A stretch of 39,146 nucleotides of DNA, taken from the NCBI GenBank assembly GCA_015680685.1, contig MNCI01011956.1, positions 31,677 through 70,822 on the forward strand. Reading direction: 5' to 3'. The notes under the pieces were generated by a model. That model was given only the letters and a program-made list of their open reading frames with translations. It was not told where the DNA came from and searched no databases. Below, piece by piece: positions 1 to 9,491 of the stretch; within the stretch, counting starts at the first letter, position 1, and each line of letters opens with the position of its first letter. The stretch is from Gnetum montanum. Taxonomy: Eukaryota; Streptophyta; Gnetopsida; Gnetales; Gnetaceae. Made by a program: the position numbers and the translations under genes.

Positions 1-590
1 GATCAAATAATAGCTTCCAAAGTTGATAGTTTGAATTGCACCCAGGGTATATTATTTAATAGATTAAACATGGTTTGTATGGTATACGGAATTACGGATT
101 CTTGTTTGGTAGCTAGGCTATTTTCGTAGTTTAAAAACGCTGGCCAGTTTTTAGCTCGTACGAATTTTTAAAATCATTTGGCAAAATAGGCAAATACAAA
201 CATAGAGCGAGCAAGTTAGTGGTAACCAACCAGATTATCCACAATAAAGGTGAAATCGAAGATAATCGTTATCCTTTTTCTTGACGTAATGAATGCAGAC
301 TGGCACATCATTTAAACATGGAACTTCGAATCATAACAAAAAAGTAACATGTTGCGTGGAGACGAGACATGCTGACCAACCAGCCATGCAAAAGGCAACA
401 AAAAAGCCTTGGACAATGATGTAACCAGGATAACAAAACATGAAAACAAGTTAACAACAACAATGACCTTGTTATAATCTAAAGGCTGCCACATTGATTG
501 GTTGAAGACTAGCTAAGAGCAGCTTATTGAAGATAAGGTAATTGCAGAAAGAGTTGGAAAAAGATCAGATGGTGAATGTGATACTAGTTA
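1..590. other. 3' flank of the first peptide gene, no gene seen
   Basis: AT-rich sequence downstream of the minus-strand peptide gene. A 60-codon minus-strand open frame at 312-494 has no recognisable domain and starts far from any promoter-like site, so I treat it as chance. An AATAAG hexamer on the minus strand near 525-530 could act as a weak poly(A) signal for the peptide gene. Confidence 0.4.
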
Positions 591-926
591 TCATGGTGCG
601 GGTTGGGGAGGAGTGTCATGGCCAATTCCAGGGCTGTGGCCCAGTGGCTCAAATGGAGGCCCAGCCATTGGTAGCTGATCATCATTAGCAGCAGCTTCTT
701 CTCCATAACCTGCTGCTGCCATCATGCTTTTGAGCAACTCATATGCAGAGGGTGTCTCTGAAATAGCCTTGGCTTTTCCAGATGGTGTTGCACTGCTGCT
801 GCTGCTGCTCTCATGGATTTCCAGATCCTCTCTCATGTTTATGAAACTACTCCTACATTCACAGATACCAATCACCACAAAAACACACACCAGAAAACAG
901 CTGACCCCAAGCTTCAAGTGCACCAT
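591..926 (-). CDS. CEP-like secreted peptide hormone precursor (copy 1)
   Basis: Intronless frame of 111 residues, ATG at 924-926, TGA at 591-593. Residues 1-24 form a signal peptide: a hydrophobic run at about 6-22 ending in C-E-C. The middle (25-90) is variable, with a six-serine run coded by AGC repeats (about 789-809) and an A/G/E-rich stretch. Residues 92-103 read FEPLGHSPGIGH, followed by an eight-residue proline-rich tail. In plants, CEP precursors are secreted and cut to a 15-residue hydroxyprolylated peptide with an F-x-P-x-x-P-G-x-S-P-G-x-G-H core, perceived by leucine-rich-repeat receptor kinases. Here SPGIGH and the upstream F-x-P match, but two residues including the middle proline are absent. 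A similar gene lies 3.5 kb away on the same strand. A PIP-type peptide (also ending GxGH) is the main alternative. Function is inferred; the secreted-precursor architecture is visible. Confidence 0.75.
   Translation of the reverse strand: MVHLKLGVSCFLVCVFVVIGICECRSSFINMREDLEIHESSSSSSATPSGKAKAISETPSAYELLKSMMAAAGYGEEAAANDDQLPMAGPPFEPLGHSPGIGHDTPPQPAP
618..653 (-). other. Predicted mature peptide core of copy 1
   Basis: These codons encode FEPLGHSPGIGH. The prolines at the third and ninth residues correspond to hydroxylated positions of canonical CEPs. The middle proline of the canonical core has no counterpart. Confidence 0.6.
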
Positions 927-1172
927 ATTGAAAACTAGAAGAGCGAATTCAGTGGGCTAAAGCTTTCAGGTATCAGAAGATAAGCTGAAGTAGTACTTGT
1001 TAAACAGCTCAAAAGATCTATCTCACAGAGCCATCAAAATGCTAAGAATCTAGTTCCTTCCTGACAAGCAGTTAGCAAATTGCTTCTGCCGTGGAATATA
1101 ATGAATAACCCAAGCCAAGCACCAGAGCAAATGCCAGTGAGCGGCTGTCCAACGAAAAACTGCTCTTCCCTG

Positions 1173-1184
1173 CTATATATATAC
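1173..1184 (-). promoter_or_regulatory. TATA box candidate for peptide gene 1
   Basis: On the minus strand this reads GTATATATATAG, about 250 bases upstream of the ATG at 926. That would give a 5' UTR of roughly 220 bases. No closer TATA motif is apparent. Confidence 0.4.
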
Positions 1185-1189
1185 ACTAG

Positions 1190-3900
1190 CAATGGCTTTC
1201 TATCACTACTGCATGGGCTGGTGGGCTTATTTATAAAAGGAATATAGAATTAGTACTATCTCTCTTTGTTATTATCATGATAGTAGTTGTCACACCACGA
1301 TCAGATGGGGTCGTATGATCCATTGCTATCAACTTGGACCTGTACAGAGGTAAGTACTGTGGGAAAAACCAACAGGAATCAGATAGAATTATAATACTAA
1401 TGCTGATACTAATAATAATACTAATAAAGCTATGAAATTCAATGGTGCGGACTACGTGGCCCCCATGTGCACATCAGGATTTAGTGGCAGACAACTAGAG
1501 TAGCTCAGAGCGCCTACCTTTTGCTGCTGACCAATTAGCATCCTGAATAGAAGATCCAATGGTTTCTTAAAGAGATCTAGTGACCCATTAAAGGCATGGA
1601 TTGAAGATAGCAAAGATAAGCATTAGAGCATTACTGCCAATTTCAAAATGACTGAAAGATAGATCTCGATTCTTGAGATCTTTGAACATTTAGCCGCTAT
1701 CAGGACCAATACCATATCTTAAAGTTTTCTATCAGGCTTGAGCCGTTTGACCAAGCCTATGGCACCAATTGTTTAGGTTTTCAGGTGAACTCCCAAATCA
1801 TATATAAGTACGTTATGGGCTCCCAAGTCTGTAAAGCAGATAATCTTTACTCGCTATTCCTTGCTTTGATGAGTTTAATTGCATCTTTCACCTTATGGGC
1901 CAGTGAAGTCTAGATTGTATGAATGCCCTGTTAAAAACCCAGGCTGGAATATTTTTGGGAAGGGGCCGGGCCTACCCATGGAATATATTTTGATATCTAT
2001 CTGCCAATCTGCACCACCTCCAACTGACCAGCTGTTTTTTTGTCACCTTTTTGATAGATGTGTGATTCGCGTTTTGTTCTTGGATTGTTTATGGAAGGAC
2101 AAACCAGTCTTTGTCAATGTGGTTCTAATTATGGTTCTAGTTTACAATATCTTAAACAGACTTAAATATGATTAGATGTTCGATTTATTATAAAGATAAG
2201 TTAATAACGGTAAAGTGTTAATGACGTTTTTTTTCTTATGTATAGAACCTGTTAACATTGATGCAGTGGGCTAACATAAGATTTACCAAACCTTTGGACC
2301 TTCTCCCTGCTAATGGAACTGATGAATTTATGAAGCATTAGAAAGAACTTATAAAATTCAACTTCTAGAATAGCTGTCAGAAAAAATCATTCATTCTACG
2401 GTTCTACCTGCCACCTACTTAGGTGTTGGAATAGTTTTTTTTTTTTTGACTTGAAACATAAAATTTTTATTTTGATGAAGAGCATCCTCAAAAGTCAAAA
2501 CTGTGCTGGTATATACTCATAAGGTTCATCATTCATCGAGCATAAAGATGGTGATGGCCGCCCATAGCATAGAAAATGGTGATGGCCGCCCATACGAGAA
2601 ATTGGAAGGCTAAGAATCATCCATGTAAAAGTTAAAATCTGTGATGTGTTTCTGTAATCATACCTTATTATTTCTTAATTATATTGTTTCTCTTTTTTGT
2701 GACTTGGCTATGACATCCGTTGTCAAACAATCTACGTAACCATGATTATCCCCATATGACAAACAATTAGGCCCAGAAAGTAATCAAATAGATGGTTAAC
2801 AGGATATCTTAATTGAAATATCAAATAAAAATGTTTATTTAGTTATCGTAACATCGATTCATGTTTTGTCAACGATATTTATGTTTTTTGGAGAAAAGAT
2901 TAATGAGATTCTATAATAAATATTAATATGACTGCTACCGATTTTAACTTTTTAAAGAGTTTGAAAATTTAGAACATGAAAATAAAATAGTGTTATGTTT
3001 TATTCGTAAATGACAAAAAATTAGTAGTACGTCTATAATGGATTATGATTTAGCTTTTCTGTTTTCGAAAAATGTGGCATGTATATCTTCCAATTGGGAG
3101 CCAGGCTTCCATGCAAGTAATATATATTCCATAGATGTAAAAAATTTGGAAGCACGTAGAAATCCTGTTTCAGAAGAAACCTCTATTAATATAACGCAGT
3201 AACTTACATAGGAAACATACACTTTAAGATCCACCACTAAACGGCCTCCAATTCGCTGGCTTGTACCAATGACTGGTTCCAAAATTCTGTGACATCAGAT
3301 ATGTACCGAATGCTGTTAATTTCATTGCATAAGAGTTATAAACTAACTAGCTCTCTTTGTTTCCAAATTCCTGTTTTAGACTTGGCTTTTAACACTAGGA
3401 TTTTGAATTGACTGCTGTGTGTAATGGTTCTGTTCTACAGATTTCCCAAATCTGTGTCTCGGTGAAGAAAAAAATATTTCATTTAGTTTCATAAGTTCTG
3501 TATACAGTTCTGATTTTTTAGCAGACAATTAGTGATCTTGGAATTGTTCTGTTACGTACTGCATCAGAAACGCTTCAGGAACAGCATATAGTGATTGTAT
3601 TTGTTAATGATCAATCACTGTAGCTTAACGGTTACAACTTCTTGTCTCCGCTGAGACCGTTAGAATAACATTAAACTTTATTACGACAGATTGTGCAATG
3701 TCACCGTCCCAGATCATTATCTGATATGGCTAACCGTATCTTATCGATACATCAACTTTCTATTCATTCATAATGCAGTTTTCTGTGTTATTCTCTCGCA
3801 TGCGAGTATGGAATGGCAATTTTAATATTGGGCTAACAGAATCTATATAATTAAGTAAACAAGGATTATGGGTACGCTAAGAAGCATCCATTCCTTCATG
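1190..3900. other. Intergenic region between the two peptide genes
   Basis: No convincing coding region. It holds an imperfect ATT/ACT-rich microsatellite near 1396-1430, a T-run near 2433-2448, and a short direct repeat (2548-2594). Open frames at 1879-2175 and 3043-3282 lack domains and codon character. The part before about 1300 contains the promoter of gene 1. Confidence 0.4.
2548..2594. repeat. 19-bp direct repeat pair
   Basis: ATGGTGATGGCCGCCCATA occurs at 2548-2566 and again exactly at 2576-2594, a 28-base offset. It is GC-rich against an AT-rich background and looks like a small local duplication. Confidence 0.7.
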
Positions 3901-3910
3901 CCAAGAGTTT

Positions 3911-4190
3911 GCCTTCCAAAAACACATTCTTTTTCCAGGAAGAAAGCTCTCAATACATTAAAGAAAAGCAGAATCAGTTACATTATAACATAAATGGGAG
4001 AGTCTTCTTGCCCAGATTTGGAAAGAGAACCTTATGCTCAAAATAGCATTGCCATTCAAAAACACATATTCTTTTTCTGTAAAGAAAGCTTTCAATGCAC
4101 TATAGAAAAGCGGAATCAATTACATATAACATAGAGGGAGGGGTCTTCATGCCCAGCTTTTTGGAAGGAGAACCTCATGCTTAATAAAAT
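3911..4190. repeat. Imperfect tandem duplication of about 140 bp
   Basis: Copy 1 (3911-4050) and copy 2 (4051-4190) align throughout. Shared blocks are CAAAAACACAT, AAGAAAGCT, TAGAAAAGC/AAGAAAAGC, GAATCA and GGAGAACCTCATGCT/AGAGAACCTTATGCT. It lies just beyond the 3' end of the second peptide gene. Confidence 0.75.
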
Positions 4191-4425
4191 ACCATTACCT
4201 TGAGCTTCAATGCTTATCTTAGGTTCCGTGTATGGATGAGCAAAGGCCTAACTTCTTTGAGTCAATGCCTAGACAACCCTAACGATGAGCATGAGCAGAA
4301 GTTGAGAAAGAGAACTATTTCAGAAGAACATCTAGTTGATCATGACCGTGAAAAATACACCACTACTAGTACTACAGACGTGCTTTGTAGAAATCACAAA
4401 TCTGACAGAAGAGTAGAGTGAGCAA

Positions 4426-4773
4426 CTAATGCATCATTTCAGGGCCGTTACCGTGACCAATTCCAGGACTGTGACCCATGGGATGAAATCGAGGGTATCT
4501 GCTGGTATTATCAACATCAAGATTGATACCTGGGATTATCTTTCTCAGCAGCACAGTTGATGGGCTCTCGGGGATTCTAACCTTTGCAGGAGGAGCAGCA
4601 GAATACTGGCCACGTTGTGGATCATGAATTGCCATGGTGTCCTCCACCACCACCACCACCTTCTCTTCGTTTACCTTTATGACCCTTGCACATTCACACA
4701 GAGAAGCAGAAAAAATCATCACAAACAAAAACCCAACAACACCCACAACCAAAATAATGTTGCTCTTCTTCAT
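4426..4773 (-). CDS. CEP-like secreted peptide hormone precursor (copy 2)
   Basis: Intronless frame of 115 residues, ATG at 4771-4773, stop at 4426-4428. Residues 1-28 are a strong signal peptide: two lysines, a hydrophobic segment at about 6-26, then C-E-C-A. The middle is variable, with a valine run at about 40-44 and a basic RIP motif. Residues 96-107 read FHPMGHSPGIGH, followed by an eight-residue tail. The GHSPGIGH block, F-x-P spacing, eight-residue tail and C-E-C at the signal-peptide end are shared with the gene at 591-926, while the middles do not align. That pattern is typical of secreted peptide precursors, in which only the processed part is constrained. As in copy 1, the core is two residues shorter than canonical CEPs. 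The role as a hormone is inferred. Confidence 0.77.
   Translation of the reverse strand: MKKSNIILVVGVVGFLFVMIFSASLCECARVIKVNEEKVVVVVEDTMAIHDPQRGQYSAAPPAKVRIPESPSTVLLRKIIPGINLDVDNTSRYPRFHPMGHSPGIGHGNGPEMMH
4453..4488 (-). other. Predicted mature peptide core of copy 2
   Basis: Codons for FHPMGHSPGIGH. It is identical to copy 1 at 10 of 12 positions; the two differences are E/H and L/M. An arginine directly precedes the core. Confidence 0.6.
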
Positions 4774-4970
4774 GGCTGCAAAACTTCACAAACTTGAAAG
4801 CTCAGCAAATGGAAGAAAGATTCAATCAATAACAAATGCATGGAATAGTAGATTCAATCAAGACGGAATATCCAATCATGTAAGTTGTTTAGAATTTCTA
4901 CATGTTTATTTTAAATGTTAGAAAATTGTTTAGGTTATTTGAAAGAACCATTATAAAAATTATACAAATC

Positions 4971-4982
4971 TTTCATTTATAG
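4971..4982 (-). promoter_or_regulatory. TATA box candidate for peptide gene 2
   Basis: The minus strand reads CTATAAATGAAA, about 200 bases upstream of the ATG at 4773. The spacing is close to that of the TATA candidate of peptide gene 1. Confidence 0.4.
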
Positions 4983-4984
4983 AT

Positions 4985-5560
4985 GCAACGTGTTAATAAT
5001 CCATGGATCTTGACATTGATTATGATGAGCTCTTAAATTCAGTTCAGCAACACACAATGTAAGAGAGGAGCATGTTTAAGAATCCGAAATCATATGCAAG
5101 TTTGCAGGTACAATTANTGCAATTCTTCCCATAAAAATATGGCTCTATGCAGGGCCGTTGATGGATCCACTTGTCATTAAAAATCTATGGCATGGGACGA
5201 TAAAGCGATTACGAAACCTGGCATGGCAGACCAAATGCTCGGCACGCCACCCAGATGTAATGGCAAAGCATGCTGCGCTGAAGTAATTGGCCAGGTTTCT
5301 GTTCCACTAATCGTTAGCTGCCCTGGAACAGCAATAAAAATAATGTCATTGTTCAGACATTCCTCGGAACTGTCCTTGTCACATCTTCCTGAAGTATAGG
5401 TTGACCGGAATCAGTGGATAAGCCTTAGAGCCTGGAGCACAGTGTTGCACTGTATTAAGTTCATGTATCTTAGAATCTTCCTTTAATTTTGATCCATGGA
5501 TCATGATTTAAAATTTTTTGGTGGGGGCTGAATCTCTGAAATTAACGGTTGATTTTCATC
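4985..5560. other. Low-copy spacer upstream of peptide gene 2
   Basis: No supported gene. Base 5117 is N. A plus-strand open frame (5187-5399) has no recognisable domain. Base composition is less AT-rich and holds more CpG than the repeats further right, so part of it may be transcribed with the locus at 5568-6301. Confidence 0.3.
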
Positions 5561-5563
5561 GAT

Positions 5564-5901
5564 TCAGGGCAGCAAACCTTGGAATGTCAATATATATTCC
5601 AGTGCATCTGCTCTGAATTCTTCTCGTCCACCCCTGTCAATGCGTTCACCTCTTTTGTTAAGGGCTTCTTTGCCGACTTTTTCAAGAATTAGCTGTGCCG
5701 AATCTTTTGACTTGAATAAAGGTAAATGTACTATGGTATCCTGGAAATTAAATAGAACGCTTTTCTTTACTTGTTCTTTCTTATATCTTCGAAGAGGCAA
5801 ACCAGTGTCTGCTTCTACATGGGTCTCCACAACCAAGGTCGGGTAAGTTTTATCTTTTCTTTTAACCTTAGCCCGCAGGATACTTGGAATCGAAACCAAG
5901 C
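5564..5901 (-). pseudogene. Unidentified antisense open frame, possible gene fragment
   Basis: An open minus-strand frame of about 112 codons, rich in K, R and E, with segments such as TLVVETHVEADTGLPL and GGREEFRADALEYI. It has no in-frame ATG near its start; the first usable codon is TTG after an in-frame stop. It is not credible as a complete gene, but the composition is more protein-like than most chance frames here. A decayed exon is the best guess. It overlaps the plus-strand exon candidate on the opposite strand. Confidence 0.25.
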
Positions 5902-6301
5902 TGACAAATTATTGTTGATATTTCAAGTCTGGTCTTCCTTTTTACTGTTAAGTTCCTCTGCAAATCTTGAAAGTGGCTTTGCCAAACGCCTTAGAAGATG
6001 CTAAAGGGATACAAGATATGCTCTCAGACATGCTCTCTTTACTTTTGCTTTCAGGCCAGGGTTTCGTTGGCAAAAGTGGTTTCTTCGCAATTATCGTTAC
6101 TCACGGAGCATTTTGAATTATTGTTTATTGTTTAACGTCTTTTTTACCAATGCTGAATTTCTTCTTGTTTTGAAAATGCAGATATACACGCTCCTGCTAC
6201 TGATATTATTGCAAACAAAAGACCTTCCTTACTGGTGGGGTTATTTTTATATCGTGATAGGTGTTTATTCAGATTTTGTAATGTGTTTGGAGTTTAAATG
6301 A
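5568..6301 (+). other. Possible spliced locus of unknown function
   Basis: A plus-strand exon candidate at 5568-5842 follows an acceptor (TTTTCATCGATTCAG, AG at 5566-5567) and ends at a consensus donor (GTAAGT from 5843). It is open throughout for about 92 codons. A good acceptor (TTTTGCTTTCAG) ends at 6054, giving a 212-base GT-AG intron. The frame continues across the junction without a stop to 6301; the later codons are hydrophobic and may be untranslated. I recognise no domain. The minus strand is also open over the same exon (to 5899 in a frame ending at 5564) and gives a charged, protein-like translation, so the coding strand is uncertain. It could be a noncoding RNA that exonised an older gene fragment. 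Confidence 0.3.
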
Positions 6302-6837
6302 TGCCTTGTAAAGCATGATATTTAAGTTATTCATGTTAGCTAAGGGTGATTATTACTAAGTGACTTCAATTCTAAGAATATTATAAAATTTCATATTTTG
6401 TGAAACTATTAAAGGAGCTCTAGAGGCCCTTTTCTAAGCCAAGTGTTTAAAGTTTTGTAAATGTTGAGGCTTCTAATAGAGATAATTTAAAAGAGAATTT
6501 TTTTGACAAAGAATAATCAAAAGATAGAAAATAGAATATCTTTGAGACCATAGAGTATGTGAAGGATTATGAAATTTTTAATTTGGTTTTGCCTTATGAT
6601 TTATTTGAATTTCTATTAAAACATTACGTCTTAATATATCTTTTTGAAGATCAACTTTATTCACTACAATAAGGGTTTTACATTAGTGATTCAAGCTACC
6701 TTTGAACACTATGAAATTAGTGTTTTACATGCATATTATTTTTCTTAATTTGTTTTGCTTATTGAATTTGCAAATTCTAAAATGATTTAGAATATTTTTA
6801 TTTCTTAAAAATGAAAAGTGGATTTTGATCCCAAATT
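6302..6837. other. AT-rich spacer
   Basis: Very AT-rich, stop codons in all frames, no recognisable domain or terminal repeat. It marks the change from low-copy sequence to the repeat mosaic. Confidence 0.4.
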
Positions 6838-7340
6838 TTTTTATTCTAAAATTCTTTCTGGTTTGAATTGGAAAATCTTTTACTTATTTTTGAAAGTGTT
6901 GAAAGTGAAATTCTTGGTAGCATTGACATAATCTTCAAAATAGAGTCAAAAACATTATTAGATAGTGTGTAATTGTAGAAATTAATACAACAAACAAAGA
7001 TAAAATTAAAGCTTACCTAGCATTTTTCCTAGAAAATAACCTACTATAATTTGTGAGGATGTTGCAACTATTATTATTGCTAAGGCCATATTATTAAGAT
7101 TTGTCCTCTTTTCAATAAAGAAGTTATTTATATGAAAAAGAAACAACATTTTTTTAGAAAAGAATAAAATTGGTAATTTAGTGTGCATAAATGCAACCTT
7201 TTTCAATAACTTCTCCCTTAGTTATTAATCCTTTTATATATGAGGATGCTAGTAAATTCTTTACATCTAAAGAGAATTCTTCTTTGTAGGAAAAAAACTT
7301 CATCAACCTGAACTAGCAATAGAAGTACTAATGTAAAAGG
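6838..7340. repeat. Dispersed repeat R, copy A
   Basis: About 500 bases that match 28950-29487 in the same orientation, with many substitutions and small indels. Shared blocks include GAAAGTGAAATT, TGTGAGGATGTTG, AAGAAACAACATTTTTTT, AATGCAACCTTTTTCAA and GATGTAAAAGGTTTT-like ends. The minus strand of copy A has an open frame (7206-7006) for a hydrophobic segment ending LGKMLG before a donor-like CTAG/GTAAGC. R may therefore derive from an exon of a membrane-protein gene picked up by a mobile element. Confidence 0.65.
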
Positions 7341-7379
7341 TTTTCACTTAGTTTTGGTTGAGAGGTCAACTACTAGATC

Positions 7380-7497
7380 AATAATGATAAATATAAAATA
7401 TAATACTTTGTCCCTAACGCTATAGGGAGAGGCTATTATAATGTTAAATATAAAATCTAATATTTTGTTTGTAACACTCTAGGGAGATGTTATCAAT
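7380..7497. repeat. Two-copy tandem repeat of about 60 bp
   Basis: Copies at about 7380-7439 and 7440-7497 share AAATATAAAAT, TAATA-TTTGT, TAACxCTxTAGGGAGA and TTAT. They are diverged but clearly related. Confidence 0.6.
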
Positions 7498-7612
7498 AAT
7501 GCTACATATAGCAAGTGCATTGCCCCAAGGTATCATTAAACAAATCTATTTTTAAATCTCTTTGTTTTCATGGAGATTGAAACAAAGATGAGGATGAAGA
7601 ACAAGAGTAGGG

Positions 7613-7846
7613 CATAATTATTTTAATATTATCAAGAATCCCATGGATTTGGGTAGTGTTGGAAAGAAACTAATGCAAAGTAAATACTTATCTCATGAAA
7701 GCTTCACATATGATGTGTGCCTTATTTTTAATAATGCCATGACATTCAATCCTTTTGGGCATCAAATTCATAAGATTGCCAAGAATTACCTTTGCAAATT
7801 CGATGCAAAATATGCACAGTTGATGAGGATGCAGAGAAGGAGCTAG
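7613..7846 (+). pseudogene. Bromodomain fragment, GTE/BET type, copy 1
   Basis: Bromodomains bind acetyl-lysine on histones; plant GTE proteins carry one. The frame from 7613 reads NYFNIIKNPMDLGSV, then a helix, then FTYDVCLIFNNAMTFNP and HKIAKNYLCKF, in the order of the last part of a GTE bromodomain (IIKxPMDLGTV, FNNAMTYNP). The acetyl-lysine-binding asparagine is present (codon 7748-7750, in TFNP). The N-terminal helix is missing and a stop follows at 7844-7846, so this is an isolated exon fragment. A second, more decayed copy follows at once. An upstream frame reads DEDEEQE before a stop, as in the acidic stretch near GTE bromodomains. Confidence 0.75.
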
Positions 7847-7847
7847 G

Positions 7848-8066
7848 CACAATTATTTTAATATTAACAAGCATCCCTAGATTTGGGTAGTGTTAGAAAG
7901 AAACTAATTTAAAGTAAATACTTATCTCATGAAAGATTTGTAGATGAGATGCACCTTACTTTTAATAATACCATGACATTCAATCCTTGTGGGCATCAAA
8001 TTCATAAGACTACCAATAACCACCTTTGCAAATTGCAAATTCGATGCAAAATATACATAGTTGATG
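7848..8066 (+). pseudogene. Bromodomain fragment, tandem copy 2, broken
   Basis: Repeats the preceding block with a period of about 235 bases: ATTATTTTAATATTA, ATTTGGGTAGTGTTAGAAAG, TACTTATCTCATGAAAG, ATGACATTCAATCCTT and GGGCATCAAATTCATAAG. CCATGG has become CCTAG and further stops interrupt the frame. A 10-base internal duplication (TTGCAAATTGCAAATTCG) is also seen near 8029-8043. Confidence 0.75.
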
Positions 8067-8224
8067 ACCAAGATTTTACATGAATATCAAGGTACAAATC
8101 AACAAAGAAGCAATCAAGGGCTAAGAATGTCTAAAGGATCTATCGTTCATGTGCAAAATAAAAAGACGTTGGGATATGGACAACCATGGCTCTTGTTCTA
8201 GAAATATGGAAGAAATAGTGTAAG

Positions 8225-8460
8225 AAACGATAGAAGTAGTGCAGCTATAGATGATAATTTTAATAAGGATTATCATTTTGCTAAGGGATATGGTGAATTT
8301 GCTTTTCCTATGCAAAATAAACAAAGATTGAGATTTAGAAGAGAAGAAATTATGACCACTTACCAATCTATGACTAATGAATTTGGAACAAAAAATGTAG
8401 TTTTCAATAAAAGCCTTGAGGATTCATCCTTCCAATGATGATTAATTTTCCCAAACATAT
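8225..8460. repeat. Dispersed repeat X, copy A
   Basis: Matches about 26406-26648 in the same orientation. Shared blocks: GAATTTGCTTTTCCTATGCAA, AATAAAC, TTGAGATTT, GAAGAGAA, ATTATGACCA, TGACTAATGAATTTGGAA, TTTCAATAAAAGCC and CCCAAACATATGG. The similarity ends about 13 bases before the LTR insertion at 8474. Confidence 0.7.
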
Positions 8461-8468
8461 GGTTGAAA

Positions 8469-8473
8469 CCTCT
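8469..8473. repeat. Target-site duplication of the outer LTR element, left
   Basis: CCTCT directly precedes the 5' LTR (TGATG...) and recurs at 25664-25668 directly after the 3' LTR (...CATCA). Confidence 0.9.
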
Positions 8474-9328
8474 TGATGAATTGTATTTGGCTTGGCTCCA
8501 ATATTAGAGCCCTAATGTTGGAACCTAAGAAGCAATGTTAGATATTTGATATCGCAGGGTGTGTTCTGGCCTATAAATATAGCGCTTGGGCACACGGTTT
8601 CCACAAGTTTTTGTCATAGCATAGCAGAGCTCTTGTAGTTTCTTTTCTCCAGAGTTAGAATATTTTCCAAAATGCTCACAGTAGGAGTCATTGAGTATAG
8701 GGATCTTTGTTCAAGCACTATTGTACTTGAGCATGGTAGTGTGTGTAGCAATAAAGATGAGCTTTATGATCAAACCTTACAACACCTTGGCTAGCTTAAA
8801 TATTTTATTCATGCATTTAATGTTTTGTGCAATTTCATTTAATACTACCAAGTAATTAAGCTAAAGTAAGCTAGCTAGATTAAATAGCAGTTAATTATGC
8901 ATATAAGTATGACCACTTCGAGCATGCGTACGATGTTTGGTAATCCTAGCAACGCTTAACGTTTGGTAACCTAGCAGCATTATACGTGTTTAGGATGTAC
9001 ATGGAAAGTGGGACCGAATACTTATGTTAGGATAGTTAGTTATTAATTAGCAATTATATTAGTTAAATTGGTTCATAAATTGAGTTTCAACTTGTTGTTA
9101 ATCATAGATGAATAAAATATAAAATAATAAAAATCATGTGCCTCAGATACACTTAACCATATAACTAAACTCCACAAGTGTAGTTGGGAAGACAACAATT
9201 GTTGCAATTAGATTTCACATCTTGGAACTAGTGTAGTTAGGAAATTAAGATCTATGGAATTCGATTTGATCATGCATGAATGTTTATGATTTGTATGGTT
9301 GGGTGCAAGGTTACCTTGTCACTCATCA
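8474..9328 (+). repeat. 5' LTR of the outer element
   Basis: 855 bases from TGATGAATTG to CTCATCA, paired with 24795-25663. TATA box CTATAAATAT at 8571-8580 and poly(A) signal AATAAA at 8750-8755. U3 holds one GATATCGC motif (about 8548-8555). The two LTRs are clearly diverged, more so by eye than those of the nested element. Confidence 0.9.
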
Positions 9329-9347
9329 TTGGCACTGTTGGTGAGGA
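9329..9347 (+). other. Primer binding site of the outer element
   Basis: TTGGCACTGTTGGTGAGGA directly after the 5' LTR. It is a decayed form of the TTGGCGCCGTTGCCGGGGA site typical of Athila elements, which use tRNA-Asp. The losses are mainly at CpG sites. Confidence 0.75.
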
Positions 9348-9491
9348 CATTTAGTTGTTACATGCACTATCTAGGACTTAGTGAAAAAAATTATTCAAGA
9401 TCGTTGGAATGAACCCTAAAGTCATATCATACATTAAAATATCTACAATAATTTTAAAAAGCACACTGCATTTCTTGTTTTCTAACACAAA

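Noticed and set aside
724-960. Plus-strand frame over the first peptide gene
   Set aside because: It is the shadow of the minus-strand precursor, which has signal peptide and conserved core.
1879-2175. 98-codon plus-strand frame in the intergenic region
   Set aside because: No recognisable domain, splice signals or paralogue in the window.
4200-4421. 73-codon plus-strand frame downstream of peptide gene 2
   Set aside because: It has only a TTG start, no domain and no promoter; it is next to the tandem duplication and looks like chance.
4615-4921. Two plus-strand frames over the second peptide gene
   Set aside because: Antisense readings of the signal peptide and valine-run codons (CAC runs giving His).
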